A stretch of DNA of 64,000 nucleotides from Hyaloperonospora brassicae (GCA_947650285.1 CANTFL010000108.1:124001-188000), one strand, 5' to 3'. Positions 10,420 through 21,511 are shown, counted from the first letter of the stretch. The notes: generated by a model from the letters alone, not told the origin. Numbers and translations are program-made.

Positions 10420-10713
10420 TTAGCTGCTCTTCGTCTCCGTGATGGAAGAAGATGCGGGTTTGTCATCGGTATCCACTTGCTCGACGTTGGCCTCCTGTAC
10501 CTCGACAGTGCCCTCCAATGTAGCGCCAACGTTCGTCTTCTCCTTCTCTACAACCATCATAGACTCGGCAACGGCTTCCGTTTGCGCGGTAAGCGTCACA
10601 GCTTCAGCCTCTCTAGCAACGTCAGACGCATCGGCAAAGACAGCCGTCTCGCCAATTTCAGCGGCTTCGGCAAGCTCAATTGAGTCAGTACCCGTCTCGG
10701 TCTCGACCTTGTA
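10420..10713 (-). pseudogene. Captured 3' end of an acidic Ala/Glu/Thr-rich protein (putative) in element A
   Basis: The minus strand reads open for about 97 codons right up to the right TIR and ends in TAA at 10420-10422. The product is rich in Glu, Ala, Thr and Val (EAAEIGETAVFADASD, VEVQEANVEQVDTDDKP) and has no start codon of its own before the TIR. The plus strand is also open, as expected from the biased composition, but encodes mainly Ser/Ala/Thr. By analogy with element B this may be a host gene tail captured by the transposon. The donor is unknown. Confidence 0.4.
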
Positions 10714-10717
10714 TATA

Positions 10718-10755
10718 TAGGATTTTGAAGGAAAGGTGTAAATTTAGCAATTTCC
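10718..10755 (-). repeat. Right TIR of element A, internally deleted
   Basis: Inverted copy of the left TIR with about 20 bp missing from its middle. It is followed by the duplication TATATTTA at 10756-10763. Confidence 0.8.
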
Positions 10756-10763
10756 TATATTTA

Positions 10764-13700
10764 GTATAGCACTAATTTATATTAGTGATACAGCTCATGT
10801 ACACGTAACATACACTGTATTTGCACAATCAAACGTGTAACACTGGTACAGTGAGCCTCCGTCGATGCATGTGCCTTTACACTTCAGCTATCAGCTTGCT
10901 TATTATGTGGATCTTTACCCCACTGCATTTTGTGCACTTGTGGTAACATCGGTATATGTGTGAGGCCGTATCACTTGCTAGTAAAACCGATATCCGATTT
11001 TTGTCCTCCTTAGCGCTCATTACGTGACCACCTGGACTAAAAATAGCAGGAATGGTTTCGTTACATTTCACGATTACATGTGACTCACCTCTTAAAAAAT
11101 CCCTCCATCTATATATTTACAGCATGTTAAAGATCGTGGCATGCGGTTTCCTCATCGCATCGACGATAAAATTGTAAACAGCATATCACATACCCTTGAA
11201 TATTCTGTGGGGAGTAAAAAAATTGTTTTGTGCAACGGCAGTGCTTGCGTGATGATTGGGGCAAGTTCGTTCGGGCGCGAGACCATCCAATGTGGTTGCG
11301 GCGCGCCTTGCTACAATCCTATTTGTAATACAAAAGGAATACCGTTCCATAATCAATTCAATTTGCATTGGTAAAGCAGGATGATACAATATCTTAGGCA
11401 AACTTATTGACAAGTTAAAAGTATCCGTGGGACCATCGCAATCCAAGATAAGACATCGTCAAAATACATCTACATGTTACACTTCGCCTCTGTCGTATAT
11501 TCCACGACGCTACGATTTTTCGACAGCATCGTCAAATTTGACGTGTAACCAGATCAAAGGTCTCCTATAACTGCTTTGAAATATTGTACATTCATGCCTA
11601 ATGTTTGTTTCGACGTACATGCATTTCCCGGCAACGCAGTAGCTATTTGGGGGCGCCTCACTGGCTCAAATGTCTATCAAGATTGGTTTTAATATCCATG
11701 ACAACAAAGTATTTAATGATGGGGAAGGTACATGTAGGCTTGTCCACGCTTATATATACAGCAGAACCTCTCTATCTTAGCGTCTTGCTAGCCTCCACTA
11801 CAGCTGCGTAAACTCAAGGTCAGAAGGGTAGTGTTGACTTATACGCTGATCATTGTGTCGCAATCGCGGAAATGATTATTACGAGAGAACCTGTAGAGCA
11901 AAAAATATAGGGCCGTATTCATAAATTTTATTGACACTGCGCAATTTCATCGCAGCGACCAAGCGAGCGACTCGTATGAATTTGTGTTGGTAACGTTGCA
12001 GAACAACACGTGCAACATTTCATGCTCAACAGCTGCGGCAAGCTAGTCTTAAGACATTTAGATGTCGGATGCTAATACACCCATACACGACCATTTTGCT
12101 ATTTAGCGACCACGCAAATTTACTGCTTACTACGATCGCGAAGCGCTTGTTCCTCCTTGATAGAAACCGCTTGCTGAAGGCATCATATGATGTGCCCAAC
12201 GTTGAATGCAGGGGGTTTCGCACTCTGCGCTGCGTGACAGCATTATCGTGTGTGCTCTACCTGGGCGGTACAGCGCATGATAGAGACAAAGGCACTTCGT
12301 CAGCTGTTTTTATATAATTTAGGTCGCCACGATGCGTTCATGAAGGTACACTATTGACAAAAGGACGTATACGTAAAAATGGAGAAATTATATTTGCCCT
12401 CCCAATTTTTCCCGCGTTTCGTTTCTGCCTATTAACCGCTTCCTCGATCAAATCCCTGACAAAACGAACCACTGGTTCTCAAACAAGCAATTTGCCATAC
12501 GCTTAATTGTTTTTCTTGATGTAGTGCGCTCTAGGTACAATGTAGCGATGTCAAGTTCTTATTAGGCAAGAACGCCATCGTCCTTGCTGATATCCTCTTC
12601 CACGGCTTTATAATTTTATAATCATCAAAAGTTGCAATGTAGTAATTTCTCTTGATTTCTTCTTCTCGTCGATGAACTATGATAAGCATGGGTGCCTTCG
12701 CAATGACGGTTACTTCAACGCGCGAAGATTGTCAGCCATATTTTTTATCGTATAGATTACATATTGTCATCATCACACTACAGTGTCATTCTTGTACGGT
12801 GGGTAAAAGCAGATAACGTAATTTTTTCATATTGAAAAGTGTTAGCGTCGTGAACGCATACATTTAATTGTCAAATTGAGCCTTCGCCAAAAGTCCTCCA
12901 ACTCTGTCATGCTAATAGTTTTCCTGTAGTCCCAGCCGCCACCAACATTATGCTCTTTCATGTTATCACTTCCCTATTTTGGAACTTTTAGCACTCATAT
13001 ATCGAAATAATGGCTGATAGAGATTGATTACTAACAAATACTAATTTGATGCGACAATTCAAGCTAGGATATACGAGTCATTAGCGAAGAAGCGATGAAT
13101 TACTGTGAGTTGCACCCAAACCCGTATCGTTTACCGCAAAACAACGACTACAGTTGCACACGCATTTGGTTCAATGATAAGCGACATAGACACGCCTTAC
13201 CTAGTTCCTAAGGTTCACGACACTACCATGGAGTATGATTCCATGTCGATCATAAATGTTCGACTCAAACAAAATCGAGTGAAGGTTTACAAACAACAAC
13301 AAACGATGGAAGCACGTGAGTTTAAGCTCAGTGATAATTGCTCTTGATTATCAGTGGGTTACTGCAAATTTGCGACCCCGAGTAAGCGTGTGGCACCAAA
13401 GACGCAATGAGAAGATCACCCTCGCTTCTTGTCAACGATCGCTGACTAATGTTTTTGCTTGCAAGCGTTCCAGCATGCGAAGTAGTCGTGTCTATCACAC
13501 ACGACCCGGCTGCCATCCGGGCACCCTACCGTGTTTGAATCAAAGGTGACTCTAGCAGAACAGGAACTGACGGCAGCGATAAAGATCGACAGGGAGGCCG
13601 TGATGTTCATCTTGACTGGGGCGCAGGGTCGATTGCAGACTGTAGTGAGCTTGGCTTGGCAGATTGATGAATGACAGGAGTGCAGTGCGTATAAGACATC

Positions 13701-15653
13701 AAAACCGCCACAAGCAATCGAGATCGATCGGCAAGATGGGGGGACGCACGCGAGCTACACAAAACGTAGAGGTTACGGACAATTGCATGCAAGGCGGGCA
13801 GGGCCACGAGGTCGGCAGACAAGGCAATGGACCTTGCGATATGATGAGCGTCCATGCGAATTGTTTAAAAAGGGAGCTCGCACCTCCGCATGCACAACGT
13901 TGTTGCATCACACAAAGAAGTTTAAGGTACAATGACTGTAATCAAGTGGATAGGGACTGGAGGTACCTGGATCAGTACCGTGGTGGGCATGTCGCCAGAG
14001 ACATGCCAATTTAGCGGACGATTACCACCTAATGGGTGGCCGCCCTGCCAATACCCGCACCTAAGGTCTGTGATAGTTGGGTGGGCTGGAAGCCATACTG
14101 TCCAAAAAGCTACATTGTGTAATGAGGGATGCGGATGGAAAGTAAACAAAACAGTGCCACTGATCTCGCAGACCTCCCCAGGGTCATCTGAAGGACGGCG
14201 CGGCATGAATATCTAATGAAGTGGCTATGCGCATTCTGTTTGATTCGAGTGGGATCGTGAATGTCGTCCAGACGACTCGTTTTCACTTTGCATTTTGCGT
14301 AGTCTATTGTGCACTTGACTAGCGACAAGTTTTTTAACGAAGCAGGATCGCTGCTACGAGCGTCGACTCGAGTAGACAGGCCTTCATCGTGATTTGATGG
14401 TACCATCTGACGCCGCAACTGGACTTCGATGGTGTGCTAGTGCTCAGCATTCACCGGTATAGCACGCCTAATTGTCTTCGTAGGAAAATGAAATACAAGA
14501 ATTGGTTGTTACCAGAGCGTCGACTGCCTGCTAAGGACGATGATCTATGTGCGGGAGGGTCAAAGCCACTGTTGCGACGCTAATAGTTCGAGGAACGCCG
14601 CACCATTCGAGAGGGAGTGATGATGTGTTGCCTTTCGCGTTGTCCGATCGCATACGAATGGTAGTGGGCAACGACCATACATCAGGATGAGGTACGGTCC
14701 TTTCGTCCATACGATCAATGGATAGACCAGACCTTGAGACATTGATGGACGGTGGGCTGATTGTAAAAAAACGAGGTCTGCCCGTAATCTACGCATGGAA
14801 GTTTAAGCATTTGCCCCACTAATGTCTTCACAGCAACACATAGGATGAGCGACTGATAAATCTCAATGTGAGCTTAGACATACAGAATTACTACTATATT
14901 AACGCTGTGTCGATCGCGAGGCACGACCGCGTCAAGTGCCTACCAACATCCGGGCCACACGGCACCGTTCGGCACGCGACCACGTTAAATCATTTGTTGC
15001 TCCGTTTATGGTCGGTGCATGAGATGGTGGCTGCGACAATGCGACACCTCTGGTTAAAGTGCAAGCCTCGTTCGCGCCTAGACGCAACATAAGCTCAATC
15101 TTTTTTCCTCAGTGGCCACGTCGTGGCGGTATCACAGCACGATCGTCAGCCGAATGACCGCGTGTCACACGTGTCCATGGTACCTCAAGGTACCTGCTCG
15201 CGTGTCACACGTATCCATGGTACCTCAAGGTACCTGCTCGCGTGTCACGCTCTGCTTGCCGCTAGCCGGCAGCTTCGCTGTCATGCGGCGAAGGCAATAC
15301 GCGACAAGCAACAATCCGGAAAACGTTGATCATTTACGCTCTTGTCAATGTCACCGTCGTGTCTTGTACTTCGTACGTGGCTGCAGTAGTGGCTGACTTC
15401 TATAGTGGCACGTGACCCGAACGTGTGCACTTCTGTTTAGCGTGTATGCTGTAGTCCTATCTGGAGAGCCCAAGCGTGACCCCATATTCTTTTTTGCTTG
15501 GCGGTGTGTGTAGAATTTCATCCTGGCCATTAGGAGCTAAGTGAATTCTTTAACGACTTCCTCATCTCAATCATTTCGTGGCTGTTCGTTACCAACTCAC
15601 TATGCATTTGGACAAAAAAATGCGGCTTTCGTGTGGTGATCTAAAGCGCCTGA
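10764..15653. other. 4.9-kb stretch without a recognisable gene
   Basis: Only short, codon-biased-free open frames are present and none resembles a known family. A stretch at 13560-14010 shows a weak resemblance to a decayed copia-type Gag with a ruined zinc knuckle, but it is not good enough to call. The only clear structure is the tandem repeat at 15161-15248. Confidence 0.5.
15161..15248. repeat. 40-bp tandem repeat, 2.2 copies
   Basis: Units 15161-15200 and 15201-15240 differ at one base and a third copy is started at 15241-15248. Each unit holds CCATGGTACC and CAAGGTACC, so two short palindromic sites recur. Confidence 0.9.
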
Positions 15654-15876
15654 TGTAACGAGGCACACCCCTTGCGTGAACTTAACGCAAGGGTGACGTG
15701 TGCCCGACAAGCGTACACAGGGCAACTGAGGAAGCGGTAGGTAAAACAGTACTCGAAAGCTCTGTCTTGAGGGAAAAGTAGAATGTTTATTCTATATAGT
15801 TAGGGAATTGCTAAATTCACACCCCTTTTCCTTAGATTCATACCCTTCCTTCAAAATCTTATGTATACAATGTACG

Positions 15877-16128
15877 CAATCGCTGTTGGACAAAGACGAG
15901 TACTTTCTCTGCCACTTGGCTACGGGCGACATCTTGCGCGCTGTTGTAGATGCTGGCGCCGACATAGGCAAAAAGGTCAAAGCCGCGATGGAGTCTGGCG
16001 CACTTGTGACCGACGAAATTTTCGTCGGTATCATAAAGGACTCCATCAAGATTTCGTAATGCCGTCGTGGTATTTTTCTTGACGATTTTCCACGAACGGT
16101 CGTGCAGGGCAATAGGGTGAAAACAAGA
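15877..16128 (+). pseudogene. Adenylate kinase fragment captured in element B
   Basis: The frame reads YFLCHLATGDILRAVVDA, then GKKVKAAMESGALVTDE, then VGIIKDSIK, a TAA at 16057-16059, and in the same frame CRRGIFLDDFPRTVVQGN. These are the NMP-binding segment (LATGD-LR), the KAAMESGALV-DE segment and the DGFPRT segment of eukaryotic adenylate kinases, which convert ATP plus AMP to two ADP. The P-loop (GxxGxGKGT) upstream and the LID domain downstream are absent, and the Gly of DGFPRT is Asp. It is a non-functional internal fragment of roughly 80 residues. Confidence 0.8.
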
Positions 16129-16212
16129 GGAGATACAGAAGAGTGTCCAGGTTGCAACGCAGAGGCTGACCACAGTTCCCTCTTTTTGTATGCGTAGTCC
16201 TCGCAGCTAAAT

Positions 16213-16470
16213 TTGTACCTGCTAGCCTTCAATGACGTCTCTTGCGCTGGATGGGCGTACGTGTTGTACCTAACAGTGACAACGGTCCTCAAGGCGCGTG
16301 AAGGTGGCGATATGGACTGGGGCCATGTGGCCCAAATCACGTGGGACGCTGTGTCACTGCCGCTCAAAGTGGTTCACACGATGGCCGTAATGGAGATCGT
16401 GCACGATGCCGTGGGCTTTGTGCAATTCCCAGTGGGCTCTACACTCATGCAAGTGAGCTTCCGGCTATAG
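16213..16470 (+). pseudogene. 3-hydroxyacyl-CoA dehydratase (PTPLA/HACD/PHS1-like) fragment captured in element B
   Basis: An 85-codon open frame reads YLLAFNDVSCAGWAYVLYLTV and later LPLKVVHTMAVMEIVHDAVG followed by STLMQVSFRL. This is the first membrane helix region and the following PLK...Q.A..E..H...G..(S)..T..QV.SR signature of the HACD family, the ER membrane enzymes that dehydrate 3-hydroxyacyl-CoA in very-long-chain fatty acid elongation. The catalytic Tyr and Glu lie further downstream in the family and are missing. The fragment has its own ATG and stop, so a short peptide could be made, but no enzyme. Confidence 0.75.
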
Positions 16471-16885
16471 CTCGTCTGGGCTCTGTAGAAATCAAATCTT
16501 AAAATGAATAAGGATTTAATGTATAAGATTTTAAAGGAAGGGTGTGAATCTGAGGAAATGGGGTGTAAATTTAGCAATTTCCTATATTCATTACGTTCAT
16601 AAACCATCTTTGACTTACTCTTACTAAATTAAACTATCTTCTCCTATGTGTGTCCCTTGCTCACCACCCGTTGCGCGCGTCCATCAGCGATTGGTGGTTG
16701 AGTCGGTTGATGTACACCGTACATCAACCGAGAAGTGAACCCCTCCACGGACATTATCCTAAGCGATAATAATCCGACAACATCACTCATTTCGAGTGAT
16801 GCTGATTGGATACTATCAAAACTGATAATATTCAAAAATTGGTACTTTCGTACATATTTTTATGTAACGGGCTCACCCCGTTACA

Positions 16886-16900
16886 TCATCCCTCCCTTGA
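16886..16900 (-). other. Polypurine tract of element 2
   Basis: On the minus strand the bases directly before the 3' LTR read AAGGGAGGGATGA, purine-rich as expected for plus-strand priming. This fixes the orientation of element 2. Confidence 0.7.
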
Positions 16901-17140
16901 CCATCAGTCACTATAGTGAAGGATATGATTGGTTGTGACAGAGTAACTACCGTCGTGTTGCTCTGGGGACGGAAGGCACTTGTTGGTCTTTTCCTTTTCA
17001 TTTCCACTTCGCAGACCATGACGAGCAAGGCCGCGACTGAAGCGGCTGCACGGATGCGTGGAGCCGGTGAATAAGACGCACAAGATTAAGCAGCAGGTGG
17101 TTATCCGCCTGCTGTTGCTGACAAAAAGCCTGCAACTCCC

Positions 17141-18014
17141 GTGGTTGCAGGTGCACGTGGTCATCCACGTGCATCTCCTTTACCCACAGGGTCTGCTGCG
17201 GGTGGCAGTATAATGAAACATGGCCCCGACATAGACGTAGTCTATTCGGGCGAGTCGGACGCACCGTCCGACTCGAAAATGTCTGTAAATTCCGACCGGA
17301 AGGTCGCGGAAACGAAGACTGATGCATCTCGCGGCAGTCTCTACAAAGAGCTGCAGTACGATATCTTCGGTTCATTCAACGAGTCCGAGAACTCGTACCG
17401 GGATCAAACCGATCGCGCTCGTATTCGGATGACGAGAGCATGCAACAAAAGTACGTAAGTCCTCATGTAGGTGTCGATGACTCCGTGCGGAGTCATCATA
17501 GCTATAGCCGTGATAGTGGTGCCGGTTACATTGGCACCATGCAAGAGGAGTAGGATCGTGATGCCATCCGATCTGCTCCTGAAAACAAGCCATGGATGAC
17601 ATCTGTGAGAGAGCTGATAGAGTGTTATGGTTAAACTACTGAGGGATTTCAGATCCCACTCTTTGACTCAACAAAACTCCATGGTCTTGATGACAGTGCG
17701 AAGTATTATCGCACTGAGCATGAATTTTACATCGATGTCTGAAAAAGACATCGATGGTTCCACTTCAACAAGAAGAAAGACCCGCACTCGTTGGTGCAGA
17801 GGTGGAACACATTTATCGCCAACATTTAGACTATTGGCCAACAGTCTTGGCTGAACAAACTTGGTGCTGCTCACAGCAAGTTTGAACAGAAGTCGCATGT
17901 CGATGCACGGTATAAATTGCACCGATTATATCGAGATGCCGAACTAACCTTACCTCTCGTGGGGAGAAAAGTGTCTGAGTTGTGTAGACAACTCAGTTCG
18001 CGCCCCTAAGGAGG
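17141..18014 (+). pseudogene. Antisense ORF of element 2, first part
   Basis: Lies on the strand opposite to gag-pol, between the 3' LTR and integrase, the same place as the antisense ORF of element 1. A frame opens at 17141 (or at the inner ATG 17213) and encodes an acidic start (HGPDIDVVYSGESDAPSDS) that resembles the DEDVDYGSDTSVHGDD start of the element 1 protein. It continues with stops and frame changes through PLFDSTKLHGLDDSAKYY, HFNKKKDPHSLVQRWN and ARYKLHRLYRDAELTLP up to the point where element 3 is inserted (18014). The rest is at 29465-30128. Family unknown. Confidence 0.55.
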
Positions 18015-19317
18015 TGTGGCGGAGTGATGATCGCTCTTTGGAGGAGTCGATCCCAACCCTCTACTGCCGCCCGGACGACCAAATAACGGAGGGGGTACTT
18101 CGATTCCGTGTTCTTGATTGCCTTCCTCACCTTGTGTACTCGTCGGTGTAGCGGGTTGCACTCTTCCAGGTGGACTCGTGTCAATGGAAAACTTGACCGT
18201 GTTTGTGATGGGGTCGAGGTTCGATCACGGTGTGGAAATCTTCACACCACGATCGGGGTTGGTGTGACCACGTGTAATTCGTCACGCGATCACTTGTATG
18301 CTTGTGGGGTGCTCGATATGAGTCACCCTGATCTGTAACAGATCGCCTTGTCCGAATGTAGACCTTGATTCGCGAGCCTTCTGACCACTTGAGCCGTCTC
18401 GCGATCTTGGGTCCTCAACCACAAAGGGTTTCCTGCGTCCAGTCGCAGTTGAGGTGTTGTCTGAGATATCTTGATCCCTTGCCAAATAATCCAGGGATAT
18501 CACTTGATTAAAGTATGTGACTTTCCTTGACGTCGGGTGGCCACTGATCCACCCGGAGGAGAAGTTGACACGTGTACTTTGAAGCAAATTGAACTCTGTT
18601 TAACGTTAACCAATCAAACCCAACAACCCTATCCCTATCCCCATGTATTGGACACCGTTTGCCACATGTCGCTCTCTTTAGACGATAGCGATCTTGTACT
18701 TGCGTGGCCCACACCTGATATGCTTGTCTGATCGTGATCACATACCTGATCACTGATCACGATCTTGATCTCTTCCTGATCGCGATCACCTTGCTGATCG
18801 CGGATCACATGGTGTGCTCCACACCAACTTGATCGCGATCACTTACCTGCTCAATGATCCCGATCTCGATCGCTTCCTGATCGCGATCGCCTGGCTGATC
18901 GCGGATCACATGGTGTGCTCCACACCAACTTGATCTCGATCACATACCTGATCAATGATCACAATCGCGATCGCATACCTGATCACTGATCACGATCTCG
19001 ATCACTAATCACGATCTCGATCACTAATTACGATCTCGATCACTAATCACGATCTCGATCGCCATATTGATCGCGATTGCCTTGCTGATCGCGGTTCCCT
19101 TCTTGATCGACCGATCGCCAATGTTACCGTCCGCCTCATACCTTGAACCAAGATCGCAGGTCCCAACCTTCCCGATCTGATATCTATTTTAGTCTGACTG
19201 TCCAATGGACGCGATCTGATTAGATGTAGGATCGGGTATCCAACCGTTAACTAGCCCGGATGTAACGGGAATGCGATCAGTTCCTCTACAGCGAATTTCC
19301 ATAGTCGCTTTACCACA
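18015..19317 (-). repeat. 3' LTR of element 3, GATC-saturated
   Basis: 1303 bp. The segment 18729-19116 holds about 38 GATC sites in 390 bp, many inside palindromes such as GATCGCGATC. Part of this is a tandem duplication of about 101 bp (18772-18872 and 18873-18973) and a 19-bp array of 3.7 copies (18991-19061). The 5' LTR has the same structure 10143 bp further on. Confidence 0.93.
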
Positions 19318-20335
19318 GTCGTCCCCTGCGCCGGTAGTCACCACACAGTGTCGACCTGACTGCGCATTTATCTATTGGCTTGGCCAGTCCCTCGTGTTAA
19401 CATCCTTTTTCTCTTTCGTTTAATCTTTGTAATCCATTGTTGAAATCACCTTTATCCTTCTTCTTCTCTTTTTACCATGCTCGATCAGGTCACCCTCCGT
19501 CCAGATCACTTGGGGAAAAAAAGGTCTAGTGATATGATGACCGCGATCATATCTACCACCATCTAGGTCGCTCGCGATCAAAGATCCACTGATCTGATCA
19601 CCGCGATCAGATCCACCGATGCTGATCACTGGCGGTTATTAATACTGCCATACCTTCACCTGCTCGACCACGTCGGTAAACATTCGATTGCCATACTCAC
19701 AACATCTACCGCCTTTCCACCTTCACATACAGCCTTCCTGTACGTGATCTTGAGTCCGCGACCTGACCATCACTCACCCGCAATCCCCTCTTCATGCGAT
19801 TGCATCACTTTAAATCGATTCTTCCGCACACGATTAAGATCCCATTCTTGTATTAACGCCCCACAATTCAAATCAGATTCGTCCACCCACGACGAGTCCC
19901 CATACCCTTTCCGATAGATTTTGAACTGTCGGTGCACCCTGCCATAATGTGTCCGCCGTCCTGATTTCATGTCCGAAATTCCCTCCACTTCAAACTCGTC
20001 TTCTGCCAGATCGCTTACTCAAGTGTCTTCTGGTAATAAAGTTTCGTCAAAAGTCAACTCGATCCGCTTCGCTTATTCTCAGTTGTTCCATCGGACGATC
20101 CGAAAACAGTCGTACGAGTTTCACCTTCGACACGTGAACCACTGGGAAGACTTGGCTGGGCGTACCTGCTATTTACAATCTCACCGCGTGATCCCTGCAC
20201 TTGTCGATCACTCGGAACGGTCCGTGCCTCATATGTGCCAGATTCCGAGCTTACCCCTCCTTCACGCGGTCCAAAAATAGCCAGACTTGCGATCCGCTGC
20301 ATATGTCCAGCAGATCGCGATCTTGATTACGCTGA
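19318..20335. other. Element 3 sequence between integrase and 3' LTR
   Basis: About 1 kb, GATC-rich around 19480-19630, with no convincing gene on either strand. The minus-strand bases next to the LTR (GCAGGGGACGAC) may serve as a weak polypurine tract. Confidence 0.45.
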
Positions 20336-21350
20336 TCAGCGCGATCTTAAATTGCCTCCTTCGGTCGACGGTTCACCGTCGCTCTCGCCCGTTAATAATG
20401 GCATTGTATGCCAAACCGCCATCGTCGTGGATCTGGATCTCGCCACTCGGTAATTTCTAGAGGTAACGTGACTTCTTACGTTGATCGGGGGTCCCAACCG
20501 TGGATCAAGCAAAAATGGGGTGTCACAGCAAATTTGATCATGTGCGGTGTTGATCGAGTATGTCAATCGTTTGGCATATTTATCCCAATTTCTCTAGTTC
20601 TGGTTCGACACATACATCTTGATCGCTCTAGTTAACGTCTGTACCATGCGCTCTGCTGTGCTGTTTGATTGTGGTCCATAAGCCATATTAGCTTGTTGTT
20701 TCTGGCCCACGATCCGATTAAACGCACGAAAGAAGTCAGACATGAATTTTGGCTCTCGATCGTGACGAGTTGCTTCACTTGCACCAAACCTTCTGATAAT
20801 ATTGCTCGTAATTTTCCTCGATTGTTTTTGCGGTCTAAGATGCACTCGCCTTCGCAACCACATTTACAAAGAACAGGTCGATCCAGATCAACAACTCTGT
20901 GTTCCCTTTGAACGATCGCGGCAAAGCAGGAATATGATCCATCGCCAGAATCTGAAAAAGGTACGTCGCTTGTACGTTATTTGGCGAACCGCTTCGATCG
21001 CAGGGGCGGCCTTTTCCTGTCTTGCAATCCACACACTCTCCCACATACCGTTGCACACTCCGATACAAACCTCTTCAGTGAAATTTCGCCCTGACCCTCT
21101 GGTAAGTTCGACCTATACCCTGGTGGCCGCCTTCCAAACTGGTATGGTAATGATGTAAAAAATCCTGCTGCAATAGATCCAGGATCACCAACCGGCCTAG
21201 CTCTATGCTATCTTTTGTCTTTGTAGCTGATCTGGGACAAAAGAGCAACAACTCGTCCTTATCGACCTCACTGTCCGGCGCGATCAAGGCACATGATTTT
21301 GCATCCGCTGATGCAATCGTAGATACGTCTCCAGCCAATAAGATCTTCAA
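20336..21350 (-). pseudogene. Integrase of element 3, broken
   Basis: Minus-strand frames give the zinc-binding HYHTSLEGGHQGIGRTYQ segment, CVDC, the first catalytic Asp (AMDHIPALPRSFKG), the second (RHDREPKFMSDFF) and the Glu (STAERMVQ). All DD35E residues are present, but the frames are split at about 21070, 20835 and 20594 and by a TAA/TAG after SNQN. A C-terminal segment (YSINTAHDQ ... LDPRLGPP) follows to 20336. No chromodomain follows, unlike elements 1 and 2. Confidence 0.85.
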
Positions 21351-21511
21351 GTTAAAGTCCTACTCTCTCTATCCTCCGCTCGTTTTATCCGTTCGTTTCG
21401 TATCTGTTGAACTATATCCTCATGAACAATGTGTGGCAAATGGCGTCGTCGTGCGGCAGCACGGGTAATCGCAGCTACTCGCAACCTCTGATTCGTCTTG
21501 CGGGGTTACAG

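Larger units (their letters stand above)
1030..10755. mobile_element. Mutator-like (MULE) TIR element A, interrupted by gypsy element 1
   Basis: The left end (1030-1087) and the inverted right end (10718-10755) share a long terminal inverted repeat starting GGGAATTGCTAA / GGAAATTGCTAA. The right TIR lacks about 20 bp present in the left one. The flanking octamers are identical, TATATTTA at 1022-1029 and at 10756-10763, so this is one element inserted with an 8-bp target duplication. Long TIRs with an 8-bp duplication point to the Mutator superfamily, although hAT also makes 8-bp duplications. After removing the nested retrotransposon (2117-9701) about 2.1 kb of native element remains. No transposase was recognised, so it is non-autonomous. 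Element B at 15803-16582 carries the same TIR. Confidence 0.8.
15803..16582 (+). mobile_element. Pack-MULE-like element B with two captured host gene fragments
   Basis: 780 bp bounded by 59-bp TIRs (15803-15861 and inverted 16524-16582) that match those of element A. The octamers outside, TATAGTTA (15795-15802) and TATATTCA (16583-16590), each differ by one base from TATAGTCA at the empty site in the other LTR of element 2. This gives direct proof of insertion with an 8-bp duplication. There is no transposase. The cargo is a piece of adenylate kinase followed by a piece of 3-hydroxyacyl-CoA dehydratase, both on the + strand. Carriage of unrelated host gene fragments between TIRs is the definition of Pack-MULEs known from plants. 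Confidence 0.85.
15654..16885 (-). repeat. 3' LTR of element 2, split by Pack-MULE-like element B
   Basis: 15654-15802 and 16583-16885 align with the two parts of the intact LTR at 35672-36116. The empty site there is TATAGTCA; here the flanks of the insert are TATAGTTA and TATATTCA. The LTR contains a 12-bp perfect hairpin with a 3-nt loop at 16704-16730. Confidence 0.88.

Noticed and set aside
10439..10720. + strand Ser/Ala/Thr-rich 93-codon frame
   Set aside because: Complement of an acidic minus-strand frame that ends in a clear stop; composition effect.
13560..14220. Possible decayed copia Gag with zinc knuckle (GHVARD)
   Set aside because: The knuckle lacks its cysteines, frames are broken everywhere and no copia RT, integrase or LTR accompanies it.
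14560..14796. Possible RXLR-type effector start (MRRLRADLV)
   Set aside because: No signal peptide precedes it, the frame is short and sits in gene-free DNA.
15792..16367. 191-codon minus-strand frame across element B
   Set aside because: It is antisense to the adenylate kinase and dehydratase fragments, which are the recognisable coding strand, and spans unrelated cargo.
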